From Ilex aquifolium (lineage: Eukaryota; Streptophyta; Magnoliopsida; Aquifoliales; Aquifoliaceae), in NCBI GenBank assembly GCA_951799425.1, contig OX637394.1, positions 49,913,142-49,977,141 on the forward strand: a stretch of DNA of 64,000 nucleotides, given 5' to 3'. The first letter of the stretch is position 1, and every line of letters begins with the position of its first letter. The position numbers and the translations under genes are program-made. The notes under the pieces are model-generated. The model searched no databases. It was not told where the DNA came from and saw only the letters and a program-made list of their open reading frames with translations. This document shows positions 20,701 through 34,449 of this stretch, in pieces.

Positions 20701-23700
20701 TCTGCTGGTATGAAACTCCCGATGTGGGAAAGGAAAACTATCAAAGCTACCTGAGAGAGAGATCTATCAAGACAACATTTTTATGCATGCACTCAATGGC
20801 TGCCAGTATAGAAACACATCGGCTTCAGCTTTACGTATTTAATATCTCGTGTCTGACACATTGAGGGAAAACAAAATGCTGCATATGCTATCAACACATC
20901 AAAGGAGGCCCAAATATGAAAGGCACTGGCACCAGCATTAATATCTGATATATGGTGCCTGACACTCTTGCCCCAGACCAACATGCATTCAGCTCATACA
21001 TGTAGGTGTCAGACAAGAAACAATATGAATTACAGAAAGTATAAATGCCTTGTAGACCTATGGCTGCTGACTGATGTATGATAAAAACAATAATTACCTG
21101 AATCAGACTCAATTTTCTTGAAAATAATAAAACTAGTGCTCGATATTGAGTAATTCCATTTGTTACTAGATTTTCCATCTCACACAATTATTCATAAACA
21201 ATCTATGGGACAAAAAAACTATATTTAACTTTCTGCAGCAAAATTACTGCACATATGCAGGATACAACTTATCTTCAGAATATGAAACAAAAAGAAACAA
21301 CATAACGGTATTATCTTCTGAAGTCCAAATAGGAGGTTCACAAGAAAACCATTAGACATACCCACATAGAAAGTTGATACATACATCTATTATGCACCAT
21401 GATGTGACTGCTTTACCCTTCCTCTCCCTCCCCCTTCTTTCTTACACACACGCATGTGCTTTTTCGTTTTTTTAGGGGGGTGGTGATGCTCACACACAGT
21501 GCTGGTTGTAAGGAGGCATATATATTATCACTGACCTGCTTTATGTAAATACTTTTCCCTGAATAATTAGGGCCTGTGATGATATTGATCCTTCCTGAGA
21601 AAGAAAATGTCATAACATTAACAAAAAGAACCAGTGCGCTAGGATAGGACAAGGATTTGTCAGATTGAATGAAGTTTAGAGCCTTTAGACCACTATCTTA
21701 CAAAGAAATGTGTAGTTTCAAATACCTTCATCCAAAATCTTTGTATCGTTGGGAATGAATGTGTCTACTGTCATTTCCTGCAAAACATGTCTTGTAACAA
21801 GATGAATTACTTGTTACTTCATCAATGAATGAACAATTTCTTTAATAAGGTTTGTCACAATACACTGACAATAGTGACATATTCTAATTGTATAAGATGG
21901 CTCTAACCTTCCGTTCCGAATATCAAGAAAGCTTTCTGCTGTCAAAGTGGGCCTCACATAATTGTTTTGACGAGCAACCAACGCCAACGACAAAAAGCTA
22001 ATTGATAATGTGAATATACTGTAGTCAGGAAAAACCTACTGAAAAATAATATAGAAACATCACAAGAGATGGCGGCTTAAAGGACCAGCAGCCAGTGGTT
22101 GAAATGATTCTTCTCTGTTAATGCTAAGCAATACTTCAGAAAGAAGGGGGGGGGGGGGGGGGGGAGAGCTGAAACCTTACCTATGAGCCAGAGGATAAAC
22201 TGATGCTTACCAATCAAGTTCAGCTGCAAAATTGACAGCTTTGAGCAGATCCACCGAGTATTGAAGAATATGTGTCAATAAATCCCTTGTAATTACTCTC
22301 TCCATATCTTGGGAAAACAGAAGGCAAAAAAAAAGAAACAAAAGACACTAGCCATGCTGAGATTGTAATAACTTTGTCATGAAAAGTTATCAAGTTGCAC
22401 ATGTATAAAGTAGACGGCTTGCAGTAACTACCGCAAGCTAAATAATAAACCATGGATGTTCATCTGGAACACATGTTAAATCATATTCATACTGCTTTTG
22501 GTAATCCACAAAGAATACCAAGCAATGCAGAATTTCTCATCAGGAAGGCATACAGTAAAAAGTGGCTTGAACTACATACCTAAAATTTTATGATATATAT
22601 CTCCTAAGAGGTTGTCCAACTCTCGTGTCTTCGCAGTGCGATAGAAAAACTTTAGGGTTTCTCCATCCTCATCAGAGAACTATACACGGAGGGTACACTT
22701 TTTAGTGTAGATAAGCAAATGAACTACAATTCCATCAAAGATATATGTGAATTTAAGTGAGTCTTGACTTACGGCAAATTCAAAATCTTGAAGTTTCTGT
22801 AGAATTGTTTCATCAAGTTTTTCTCCAAAAATGCACATCAAGTAGCCTACAAATGAACAAACAGCAGTAACACTGATAAAAGATGGTCTAGTTTAGCTAA
22901 AGTTCAGAAACAACATTCCAGTTTAATTTACAAGAAACGGTGACAAGCTAACATGCAATAATAAAACATGAGATATCCTCATCCATATGCGAAAATTTGC
23001 CAATGTAGGGGTTAGGGCCTGTGGGATGTCATACTCATTGAAAGAAATTATTCCTTAGAATATTTGATGAAATTCGTATAGCTTGTCCAACCTTAGCAAA
23101 ATCTTACACTCAAATACTTGGGGAAACTGGAGCCCGTAAATGATGCGTATTATCTTTGCATTATGAGTTATAACAGTTTAGTAATTTAGGTGTTGTGCAC
23201 ATAAAGATGAATTTGGAAGTCATTTCTAGCTCCCTCAGCCTCATCCATCGCTGATACCGAATAGCCGAGCCGTATCTAACTCGGCACCTTCCAATCCAAT
23301 ACCATTACATGTTTCATGTAAACCACGAGCCTCACGCAACGCAGCCGAGTAGTTGAGACTTCTCCGAGTCATCTGAGGAATCATCGCCTAATTGACCGAT
23401 ACCGTTCTTTGACGTTGTGATATGGCCTAAACTCCTTGTGATGTTGAACTTCTTTTTCTATGTAGCATTTTGCGCATATTATCCGACACCGTTTTGTGAT
23501 GGAACGACAGATATGTCTCAATGTCTTTCGAGTCGATGATCAATACCGCAACCTTGAACCATACTGCTGGGGTCTTTGATTTTTATTGGCTAATTTATAA
23601 ATAAACATTTGCATTTAATAAATGCTCATTGCTCAAGCAATATGGATTATCAGTAATGGTGTGAAATGAGGCAATTCCACCATTGTTGTCCCAACTCCAA

Positions 23701-26700
23701 GCATAATTTCACACTGACATGCTTCATTATATGAATTCTGAATCCATCTTAAAGATATATCCTTTTTAGAGTTAATTTCTTGTTTTTATGGGTTGGCCAT
23801 CAGGAGGAGTTTTAAATGTATTGAATAATCCTGCACTACAGGATTACAGAAATTGGATACTTTTTTACCTCGGAATATCAAGATAAAAGACGGGAAGAAT
23901 ACTATTGATTTGATTTCTTGCTTTGGTGATTTCGGTGTTCTTATTTATTATGTGTTGAAATGTCAAAAAGTTTTATAAACGTGCACCTTAAAAACTGTTT
24001 TAAATAAGGTACACATACGATTAAGCCTCAGCAGCCTAGAACGAAATAGGGTGTCAAAATTGTCATTGTAAACCCACAGTAAGAGTGAGAGTCTGATCCA
24101 AAAATAAAACCTTCAGTGAGAGTGATTTTTACACAACTAGTCAAATGTAGAATTTAATTAGCTTCTAGTTGCATCGTTTTTCAGTTAATCTACATCTCAC
24201 CAACCCATTGAAGGGAAATGGAAATATATTGAGGTTTGACAAATTGTGCGATCTACATTTTTATAAATTTTCCCTATCTTTCAACGTACAATGAGCTATC
24301 GAAAAATGATTCTGCAAGTTCTTTTTATATATTCTTTACATGACAACAAACAGAAGCCCTCAAAATAATGCAAAAAAGCAGACCATCATACTTTAGCAAT
24401 AAGATTAAAAGGGAAAAATACAGTATGTACCATATATGAGAGGGAGGCTATTAAAAACTAAAGCAGTAATGAAGTATTGTGCATCAACATTATATGCTCA
24501 AAACCATCCTAAGGACCTAAGCAGGAGATTCGATCTATATGAAATTATGAATAGCAAAGCACCCATGCATTAGTGAAACAAAGATAGAAGTGCAAACCAA
24601 CCTATCTGATGTATATAAACAATAGAAGGAACAAACTTGTCTCTGGACATATAAGGAAGTCGTGCAAGTTCCATTGACGACACCTGTAAAGCGCCGGTAC
24701 AATCAAATTAGACCCTGTGGAGATCCAATTTCAATTTTCTTGGTCTATCAAGGAAACTAAAATGCACCTCTTCCAGAAATTCCGGCAATTCTTCATAGAT
24801 TTGCCTCAACTCATCCAACTACACTTAAAGGCATAGGAATTCTTTGTCAAAAGCGCCAGAGACAACGAGAATCTAGAATACCGAGACTGGTAAAAGAACA
24901 AATCTAAAAAAGTTTATGAAACTAATTAAAATGATGCCCCACCTCATCACAGAAACCATCTTTTACTACTGTCTCATAACCCTTCTCTTTATTTCTAGTT
25001 ACATCAATGACACCAATCACCTACATAAGACAGTCAAACACAATAATCTCTTAACTCGTAACGACAGAAATTAACTGCAAGGCAGAATAGCCCCTCAGGG
25101 TAGATCAGAGTCACACATGACCAGATTGCAAAGTAAAGAGTCCAGAATGAACTCTACCAAGACATGGTGACTGGATGCCATGGTGTCATAAGTATACTGT
25201 ATACCGAATTGGCAAATGCTAATCATCAAAGAAAACTAAAAACAGAATTATGTTAAATTTATATTGATACAAGAAGCCAATAGGGCCTCAATAGCTAAAA
25301 GGCTTTTGGATAGAAATAAACATAATATCAAGTCGAAAGCGTGCATGTACGGCCACCAAAAGATGTATGATGATTGATGAACGCAACGGAGACCCTGCCA
25401 CTATAATGACTATCGTAATGATAAAGATTGCAAAAGATTTTGATTTCCAATTGTATCCAGCTGTAACAGTGTACACATAACATGGACTGAACTATGACAA
25501 CTAACCAATTCATAGACATAAGCCAGATCTGTTGTAATGCACGAACAAGCCTGCAATAAACTTAACACCCGTAAATAATGACACTAAGAGATTGGATGAA
25601 ATTTACAACAACAAATAGTGGCAAGGAGATTGCAGTCTCAATAATTTGATACCTTATCAACGATGTCCAAATTCAAATACCTCACTTGCTCTCGAAGAGT
25701 TTCAGAAAGGCCAACTTCAAATATCTTGTTGATGTGCAAGAGTGAACAAATGCTCTACATGAAGAAAAAAAAACATTTTTTCTCTATCTAAATTTATAAA
25801 GGACAAGATCAAGAAAGAAATAAATAAGGAAAGAAAGGAGAAGAAAAGAGAGTAAAACCAATACAACATCATTTTCCCTCAACATAAAGTTGACATAAGA
25901 TTCCAACTTCTATGTTGCTTAAAGGTCAAAATCAGCATATAATATAACAAATGCCACATATATAAACATGGAGCCTTTGAAAATCGAAGAATTGTTTTCT
26001 TCTGCAATGCCTTTTTACTTCACATATCCAATCTGTGCAAAGAAGTTATGTGATTTTCTTAGAAGAGGCACTGTTCATATAGTTTGGAAGGGACTTCGGT
26101 GATTGCCATCCAACCGTGAAATCCTAGGAAAATGGGGTGAGACTTCATTTCATGGAGACTAAATGAGGCTTTGCATCTCTTTTAAATTTTTGAATGTTAA
26201 TGTTTAAAAACTATGACCCGTGAAAACAAACATCAATTTTCTGTCTTGGTGTTTTCCCAGTGATTGGGACAAGCTTTTTATTTTGGTTTTTTCTGGTCTC
26301 AGACAAGCTTCGTTCAGATGAATTGCGCTGAGTATGGTTCAGTTAAATGGCTCAAAGCTTTGGGAGCATGCTTCAATTCATGGAAGCCATTGCTTGGAAT
26401 CAAACTGAGGTAATAACTCTCCCTGGCCTATCTATTCTTCATAGGAGATAAAAATGCCATTCAAGACTTTTCTTAAAACGAGTTCAAAGTGTTGCTGTTG
26501 GAATTTCAAATAGACTTTAATTGCCAAATCTTAAAACTTGAAAAGACTTGCTTTCTTTAGAATTAAAAGAAACCCGTCTTAATCTTTTGGTTCTTGAGGA
26601 TGGCAAGTTTTTCCCCAGCCTGACCTCCTGTCCCCAAAACAAAATGCATATATATGATAAAATAAAACAAGGAAGGAAACGGACTACTGCTGCTGCAAGG

Positions 26701-29700
26701 AAACAACTAGGAAAACTGCTTTCCTAGGAAGAAGCATTTTTAAATAAAGGAAAACACTTTCATACATGAATATACTATTAGGTACCAATGAAGTATCCTT
26801 GCCATCAACTTAGCTGACGATTAACTCAGAGTTATTTCTTCAAAAAAACAATGGCATGGAGTGGCAAATCTACCTTCAAAAAAGCTGTCCACTCACCACT
26901 TGTACACAGAGAACTCGGGGAGTTGAATTTCTTGCACAACAAAAAATAAATCCTTACAGAGATCAGGAATTGAAGAACACGACTGTAAAACAAAACTGTA
27001 ATTAAGGGAAAAAACTCTGCTGAAAGAAAAACTACAGGGAACTTCTTCGAGCTCTCATCAATTAGAATTACCCAATAAAAAAGATCCTCGTAATTAATCG
27101 CAATTAGCTATAGTTTTATTTTCTAGGTTGACCGAGCATGCTTCAAATTCCTCATTTGAGCAAAGACAAAAAGGTTCTGACAGCCACTAGTTTCATATAT
27201 AGGTTTGCAATTGAGATATGGAAATTAGATTTGTGAACAAAATTCTCTGATTCCAATAGTGATCAGCACCTACACTGACTAAATAAATAAATTAATAAGA
27301 GCTTGAACTCTTGATTTGAAAAAATAATAATAATACAACGTGCAGGATAAAGATACAAAGAATAGCAGAGAGCAAGCAGTTTGCACCTTGAGTATGTGAG
27401 GAACATCCTTCACAGACTTCAGTGTTTCGCGTAAAGAAGCCAATAGTTCTTCAGAGCAAAGAAAGAATGATATCTTGATCCGTCAAAGAACATTAACTTC
27501 TGTCAAGTTAGATAGGAGACATAAAGTCGAAAGAATAAAAATTCATGCAGAAAAAACGCAAAAAAGGAGTATGAAAATTCTTTTTACATGTACTGTCACC
27601 AACTGTTTAGGCAGTCGAAACACAGGAAGGATACAGTATTGAGACGGATGTTCAGGTTATCAAGGTCTAGTATAGGCCTCAGAAACCAATTCCTAAATCA
27701 ACACAACCATTTGTCCAAGGCTTAGGTATAGCAATGGTGAGAATGAGTAGCATCACAAATCTCTTGATCTAAATGTACCTCAAGAGTCGTCTACCAATTG
27801 GTGTTAGACACTGAAATAAGCACAAAAAATTAAGTCCAATTTTCAATATGTTGCAGATATGAACCCAATTTTCCAATGCACACCTTATTCATCATCCCAA
27901 ACACAGAGAACCTGCATTTCAAAAGTATTAGCACAAATTTATAATAGATGAAATCGTATAGAGTATGTTTCAGCAGTTACCCTTCTTTTGCTCTACCAAT
28001 ACCCATATGGCTTGGATGTTTGTCTATTTGGAATATTTGTAATGCCTCGTGAGCTGCTGCATCAACTTTTAGAAATTTGTTTCTAATTCTAGTTGTCAAG
28101 TCATACATTATAGAACAAATATAACATCCAAAGAAAAAGATATAAAAGAAAAAATGAATATTTTCAAAATCTATGAAATTAAGCATTAAAAAACATCACA
28201 TGAGAGATACAGTGAAATCTCTGTAACCGAATCAATTGTTATTGATGCATTCCCACACTCCTTTTGCTCAAGGGTATCTACAATTCTTTCATTCTCTAAT
28301 ATGGCAAGAAGCCCTCCGCTTGCACGAACTTGAACATCACTTCCAATGTCCATCATAGAACTTAGCTGCGGTTGATAAAAGGGCACAAGATGTTGTATGT
28401 AAGAATTAGTATAAACAAAGAGGTTTTGGTCCAATGATATAGGTGTCGAATAAATTTTGAATGTTTTAAGTCAACATAGCCATAAAATGAAAAGTATAGT
28501 TACACCATGCAGTGGCAAGTTCTCATTCGCCCAAGCAATACGTCGCAAGCTTGAGTGTAGAAATTCACTATCCAAAATGGGGGTGAGGCTGCCTACCACT
28601 TATCCCTCCATGCCTATGGGAGGGAGCCTTGTGGACTAGGTACGACTTCTTTTTTTAAACTTCTCAACATGCATATATTATATACTATCTGAGAAAATTA
28701 GTTTAGAAAATACTGCAAGAATTCATGAACTGTTTGGAGAAGGTTTTATTGAATCAAGTTACAAGCATAAATGTGCATCCACACATGCACAATCACATTG
28801 CAATGCAAAAAGAATAAAGGTTTGCAGTGTCTTTGTCATGGATATGCATTAAATGATTACATAGATGACAACTATACAACCCACAAAAAGCTCAAATGTC
28901 AGTGCACATAAATTAAGAAACTTAAAACGCCAATCATGAGATACGGTAGGAAGTTTTATTTCAAGAATGTATAAAAAACTACAGCATAATCCCAAAGTAA
29001 AGCATGCGAGTTTTTAGCTTACAAAACAGATTCTCTCCTTGATGTTCAACCCATCATCCATTCCTGTTACTCGAAGGTATATCAATCTGCAGAATCCAAA
29101 AAACAAAAAAGTTGGAAAGGAACTTGGCAGAGAGAAACAAACTGATGCATTGGACAACAAATTTTTGATGAAGGAACAACAATGCAAGTCCTGCAATGTT
29201 AATCAAATCTGTTATTAGACCCAAATTTCTTTTCATCCCTTCAATATGGAGACGTAGTACGACAAAACAATTCCAATGACAAAGAGGAAAAGTATCAATA
29301 GAACATTCAATGTTTTTCCACCTGTGCCATGCTTGCTCGTAACTGAATATTGAACTTTTCATAAGCTTCACAACAGGAGCCTCACTTGTTCCATCTGCAT
29401 CACTTCAACTAGTAAGCACCAAATGCTGACAGTTGAAAAGGACAGTGAGTTATTAAGCAAAATACCATTTCGTTGTAATGCAGTCAAGAAGGTTTCTTCA
29501 CTTTTAGTGCTTGTATAGATTATCAGGGGCTTGGCCTGATATTTGACTGAACCAGAATCATCAGAAGTATATTTACAAGATGCAGTACTAAATATGCTGA
29601 ACAACAACTAAGTGATCCCATAAGCAAAAACATAAGAAATAGAGAAACACAGAAGTAATCAAATAAGCCGAATTGAGTGTAGTGTTTAATTCAACAAAAT

Positions 29701-31331
29701 GGTCACAGCATGCGAAAAGACATATTTACTATCTAAGAGACGAGAAGCTTGTACCCATATCAACCAGGGGAAAATCTGTGGTACCATCTTCCCAGAATTC
29801 CAACACAAAGAGTTGCCGGATACTGGAATCATAATAAGAAACTCCCACTCTGGCAAGACAGTAGGTCTAATTATGAATTTATAAACAAAAGACATCGAGC
29901 TGAATTTCAATAAAACAAAATACGAAAATATGCTAGAAGTATGAGAAGCTCCTTTAGCCATATCAACATTCCAATAGATTGTAACCAGTGCAAGCATTCC
30001 CAATATGTTTATTAACACCTATCATTATCCATATAAGAAGCTCACCTATTACCATGCATGATGCATGCCATATAGACCTGCATACAAAACCACATAAATG
30101 GCGTATCAATGAAAAGTTGCAACGACTCACACTGACTTGAGTACTTTTCTTTTTTCTTTTACTTATACTATTTTTGTTAGCAAGTGGCCTGATTATGTCA
30201 CCTGTGCAAAGTTCATGTAATAGAAATAGATATAATTTTCTGATTATAAGTGCTTAACAGGTGTGATTATAACTACTGCAACTGGTGCTCGGCAACCTAC
30301 ATCTAACTGTCACGCATCATCTAGGTTGTCCCAGTTTTAATGTTCTTAAAATAGATATATGCTTTCACAATTCAGTAATAATTGATACCAACTTCTGGAT
30401 GAAATAAAAGATTATGCAAGAGAAGTCTTGCCTTCTCCATACTCCCTCATTTGAAAATTAAGTGAGCAAGTACCAGAAACTTATGTCAGTTCAGCATTCC
30501 AATACCAATAGACTCCCGGTATGTTGTGATCAGCATACCAAAACTATAATCATGATTTTTTATATTAGGTCTACAAATTATTACATTGCTTACTGCACAG
30601 ATGAGACTGTGGTGGCTGCAATTCACTGACGTAAAACAAAACATGCTAAATGAAAATAATAAGAGGGAGACAGAGAAAGAATGCCATAAGTACCGATATA
30701 TCTGCTGCTGCGAATGCAACAATAGCTAAAAAGATCAATGTGTGAATATTGTTTTTTTAGGATCTAAGAAAAACAAGAGGCCTCCCTTTAAGTGAGCCTA
30801 TTGCTCTGCCTGCTACAACCATCTGATTCATATGAGTTGAGTTTCTCTCTTTCTTTCTTTTCTATTTACCAACTTTGATAAGTACCAAAAGAACAAAAAA
30901 ATTCTCTCACTGTCTTCCATTTCTCAGCAACCAAACCAAAAATGACATAAAATTGGAATGTGTAATAAATCAATTAGAGCTGATAATTTTAAGGCCTAAA
31001 AAATGCTGTAGTTAATTTCTTTTCCTCATTGTCCTCGATTTTCTCAGCAACCAAACGCAGAGTTAAAATAATGATTAACATGAAAAATAGTGAAAATGTA
31101 CAACTCGAAATATAAAATATTGAATGGAGTCTACGATTTTGCGGCATTGAACGGACAACATGTACTAAAGTTATATAAATTCCATTACTCCATCGTAATA
31201 ATTTAGGTATAAAATGTCGACTATCCCTTGCATTACAGTATAATCGGCGACTGTGAAGCAGTTTGAAATAGTAGAAAAGAAGATCGAAAATCAACCTGAG
31301 GTACGGCTTCTGTTTCGTCGACTTCCTCCAT
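17753..31331 (-). CDS. MSH5: MSH5, meiotic MutS homologue, 34 coding exons, 806 aa
   Basis: Coding exons in transcript order: 31296-31331, 30046-30077, 29755-29849, 29466-29546, 29322-29394, 29023-29086, 28211-28365, 27981-28082, 27884-27911, 27779-27810, 27635-27692, 27387-27473, 26874-26930, 25653-25754, 25506-25550, 24943-25020, 24768-24818, 24602-24683, 22773-22846, 22580-22679, 22211-22307, 21908-21997, 21726-21790, 21536-21594, 20674-20750, 20475-20561, 20162-20223, 20005-20066, 18938-18991, 18758-18843, 18500-18531, 18387-18410, 17914-18029 and 17753-17830. Phases agree throughout, for 2,421 nt. MSH5 pairs with MSH4 as MutS-gamma, a clamp that stabilises recombination intermediates and promotes interfering crossovers in meiosis. 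The ATPase domain shows Walker A GPNYSGKS (569-576), Walker [12 protein letters not shown] (643-653), and [12 protein letters not shown] and VLVCTHLTE between and after them. There is no mismatch-recognition domain, as is normal for MSH5. The length equals the Arabidopsis protein within one residue. It converges on LpxK. Confidence 0.95.
22146..22164. repeat. G19 homopolymer in an MSH5 intron
   Basis: Nineteen consecutive G lie between the exons at 21908-21997 and 22211-22307. In the transcript this is a C-run beginning 47 bases after the donor. It may be a length-variable or assembly-sensitive site. Confidence 0.9.
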
Positions 31332-31970
31332 AGATTCGAGTAAAACTGAAGAGAGAGGTGTTGCTTGGGACTGAAGTTTCCTATCCGGCACTGATACTGT
31401 GATCGCGCGAACCTTTGCTGCGTATATAGCCGTTCGCGGAAAAAGAACTGGCGGTAAACAATTTAGGGACCTCTCACTGAACTCGTTGGGTCACGTCAGG
31501 GCTGGATATGGGCTGGGCCGCCTAAGCTATAACCAGGCTGGTCGTCGAGCCATGGTCCAGATTCCCCTAAACCGGCCCATTCCTTGTGGCATTGTTTTAA
31601 ATTTTTCATTAATTTTTTTATATCGTGAGATTGCTTTTCGATTTTCATACTTAAAGTTAGAAAATAATAGACAAAATGCATGAAATAATATAAACGTATA
31701 TCTAATTTCATATTTTGTATATAATTAAGGGCCAACGTGCATGGCCTAAGACCAATCCAGATCAATGATGGGCCACTTTTTCTTATACAAATCCTAATTT
31801 TTCAAAAATAGATCGATCTGGTTAAACGGGTTGAACACAAATAAAAATGTGTATATTTCAGAGTATTATACATATGGATTTAAGTTTTAGAATCTCTTTT
31901 TCTATTTTGCCAAATCATACTCTAGGGAAAAGTATTAACGATCTTACATGGTTCTTTCTGTATATATATA
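31332..31970. other. MSH5 leader and upstream region
   Basis: This contains the 5' leader and presumed promoter of MSH5 on the minus strand. No clear TATA element or other gene was seen. The open frames at 31399-31683 and 31496-31765 overlap on opposite strands and have no recognisable similarity. Confidence 0.4.
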
Positions 31971-32539
31971 CTAATTATTGTCTGTACCTGAAGGCACAGA
32001 GTAATAAAAAATGATAAACAATAAACATATTTGTATTCATATCCAAAATCAAATTACAAACATAGAGGAGAGATAAATGAATTTAAGCATCGGTTGTAGT
32101 GGGGGTGAGAGGTGGTGGTGGTTGGAGACAGTGATGGTTGTGGTGAGTGGCAATGACCGTGGTGGCGGCGGTGGTGGCGGCGACGGCGGCAGTGGTGGTG
32201 GCGGTGGTGATGAAGATGGTGGTGGTGGCAAGGGTGGTGGTGGCGACGGTGGCAGTGGTGGTGGCGGCGGCGGTGGTGGCGACGGTGGTAGTGGTGGAGC
32301 GGTTTCAAACATTATTTTTTTTTTTTTAAATACTTATGAGAAATAATTTATAAAAGTACTTTTAAAAAGTCACTTCAAACACACTCTTATGCCCTATTTT
32401 TCCTATTAAATTTCGGGTGTTAATATTAGCCGTTAGATTAATTTTAAAATAAAATTTAAAGCGATCTGAACCGCGAAAAGTAAAAATCATTTTGTTTATC
32501 TTTTTAAGATTTGAATTGTAAGCTACTTTATTATATAGT
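31971..32539 (-). mobile_element. Non-autonomous Helitron, copy 3
   Basis: Read on the minus strand it starts ACTATATAATAAAGTAGC (the 5' TC has become AC). It then carries the same left sequence as copies 1 and 2, a CCN/CAC minisatellite (plus strand 32096-32300 as GGTGGC repeats), and ends in the hairpin GTGCC-TTCA-GGTAC. AGACAATAA follows, then TTAG, so the consensus CTAG has mutated, and then T. Both termini have decayed, so this copy is older than or less constrained than the pair at 5087-6324. Confidence 0.75.
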
Positions 32540-33429
32540 ATATATATAAAAATAAGCTCTATATTTCGTAAAAATTTAGAACAATAGTGTGATAATAACA
32601 CCCTAAGCTTTCAATAAAAAGAATGTTGACTAAACTATCAAGAACAAAACTTAATTTACCAAAAAGTTTTTTTTTTTTTTTTTTTTGGTCAAAAATTTAC
32701 GAAAAGTTTCAAATTTCTTAAATCTGTGTCGAATTTTGGGGGTATGCATATACAGGACAATTAAAAAATATAATGAGATTATAAATCTCGATATGCATTT
32801 ATCAACATCAATGGTTTTAAATCTTATTAGTCCAATTGTACAAAAAAATAAATGTTGCATTGCTCACAAAAGAGCCCTTGTGCTTAGCAAGAAAGGGAGA
32901 GGTCAAAAATAAGTGGAAAATGAAAGAAAAGGCTCATTGGTGGGAAATTCATTTTGGCTTAGTTATCTTATATATTGGTACATAAAATAGATATGTAGAT
33001 AGATTAATTCACATATTTGTTAAAGAGCATTTAAAATTACCTACAACAGACCCTATTACACCTTATGTCGGGATCGAAACTAATATTCTACCGCCTACTC
33101 TAAAAAATAAAAAATAGGTTGCTACTTGTCCATACCATAACATGATATATAATGCTTGTTTTATAAATTAATAGCTAGTGCTTATCATAGTTGATACGTT
33201 CTAAACACGTTGACTATAAATATATTATAATTCGCATTTTAGTTTGTTTTTAGTGTTTGACTTGTATTACTCGATTTCCATTTATTTAAACCTGCTGCTA
33301 TTATTCAATGAATTTTATTTTTGTAATTTTATACCTAAATTTTTTAAAATTTAGAAATTCGAGCCGGTATGTATAACTTAATTAAGCTTGATTTTAGTAA
33401 TATTTTTTTTTTTTCAGTAACTTATAACT
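32540..33429. other. AT-rich intergenic DNA, nothing recognised
   Basis: There is a T-run of about 20 bases at 32667-32686. Both strands have short open frames without similarity to known families. No repeat boundary was identified. Confidence 0.45.
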
Positions 33430-34345
33430 GAATTTCAACAAAAGATATATCGTATTTTTGTGAAAACATTTATGATTCAAATTGGGGAAAAGTTATGGTA
33501 TCGTCGACGGTATTATACAAAAATTTACAACTTTTTAAAAATAAGTTATAATTTTTTGAGGTGTAAGTTATAACTTTTAAAGAGTATGATCGATCATGAA
33601 ATGTTGAGATCGATATCGAAAGTCCATGATTGATCATGGACTTCTGTTGAACAGTTACAACTTGTCTTTTTAAATGTGTAACTTTATCACAAAAAATTAT
33701 AATTGACAGTGTGGTACGGTACCGAATTTTTCTTTATAATACTGTAGACTTTCTATTCAAACCGAGTTATAATTGAATTAAATATTAGTACATCTAAAAT
33801 TGAATCTATAACAATTTTTGGATTTAGATTCAATTAGTCAGCAAAAAAAAAATTCATACTCGATCCAAATTCGAATTTATATTTTGACCCATTCAAGGTT
33901 CTTATGATTAGCAATTCTCCTTCCCAACCCATGGACCAAATCAAAATGTGATAACATCATGGTTAACATTTATAAACAACGAAAAGTAGCTCCGAATTGA
34001 AGTAATAGTATTACCATTAAAATATTGCCAGTGAACTAAATCAAGCTAAGTTAATGATTATCTTGACTTGTTCATTTGCAAAAATTGCTAGTGGTGTATT
34101 ATTCAAAAGTTGACGTACTCATCTTTTTTCAAATATAACTTCGTCCATTACTGAAATTTAAACTCTCAAATGCAGACTTATGTTCAATATCAAACTTGAC
34201 CGTTTTAGAGTAGCATTAATTATTAAAGTGCTCTACATTTATATGCTAAGTCATTGTGTGCGTGCGTGTGTATATATAAGTTTTTTTTCCAAAAAAAAAC
34301 ATATTGAAAATATTTAGATTTTATCAATCTAAATAAATAAATAGA
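33430..34345 (+). repeat. Segmental direct duplication, unit 1
   Basis: This stretch is similar throughout to 35045-36180. Shared phrases in the same order include ATTTATGATTCAAAT, ATACTCGATCCAAATTCGAA, CAACCCATGGACCAAATCAA, TCTTGACTTGTTCATTTGCA and AAAGTGCTCTACATTTATAT. The first 300 bp contain sequence related to the foldback element ends, including paired GGTACCG-type motifs and GATCGATCATG. It is noncoding. Confidence 0.75.
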
Positions 34346-34449
34346 GCCATTGTTCACACTCAGCTAGTTGATTTTGAACTCATATTGGTTTTTAAGAATG
34401 AACAAATGCAATCGAATATTTTGAATTTTGAATATTTTGAGTGGGAGTA

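Noticed and set aside
32049..32346. Proline/histidine- and glycine-rich frames
   Set aside because: Same minisatellite in Helitron copy 3.
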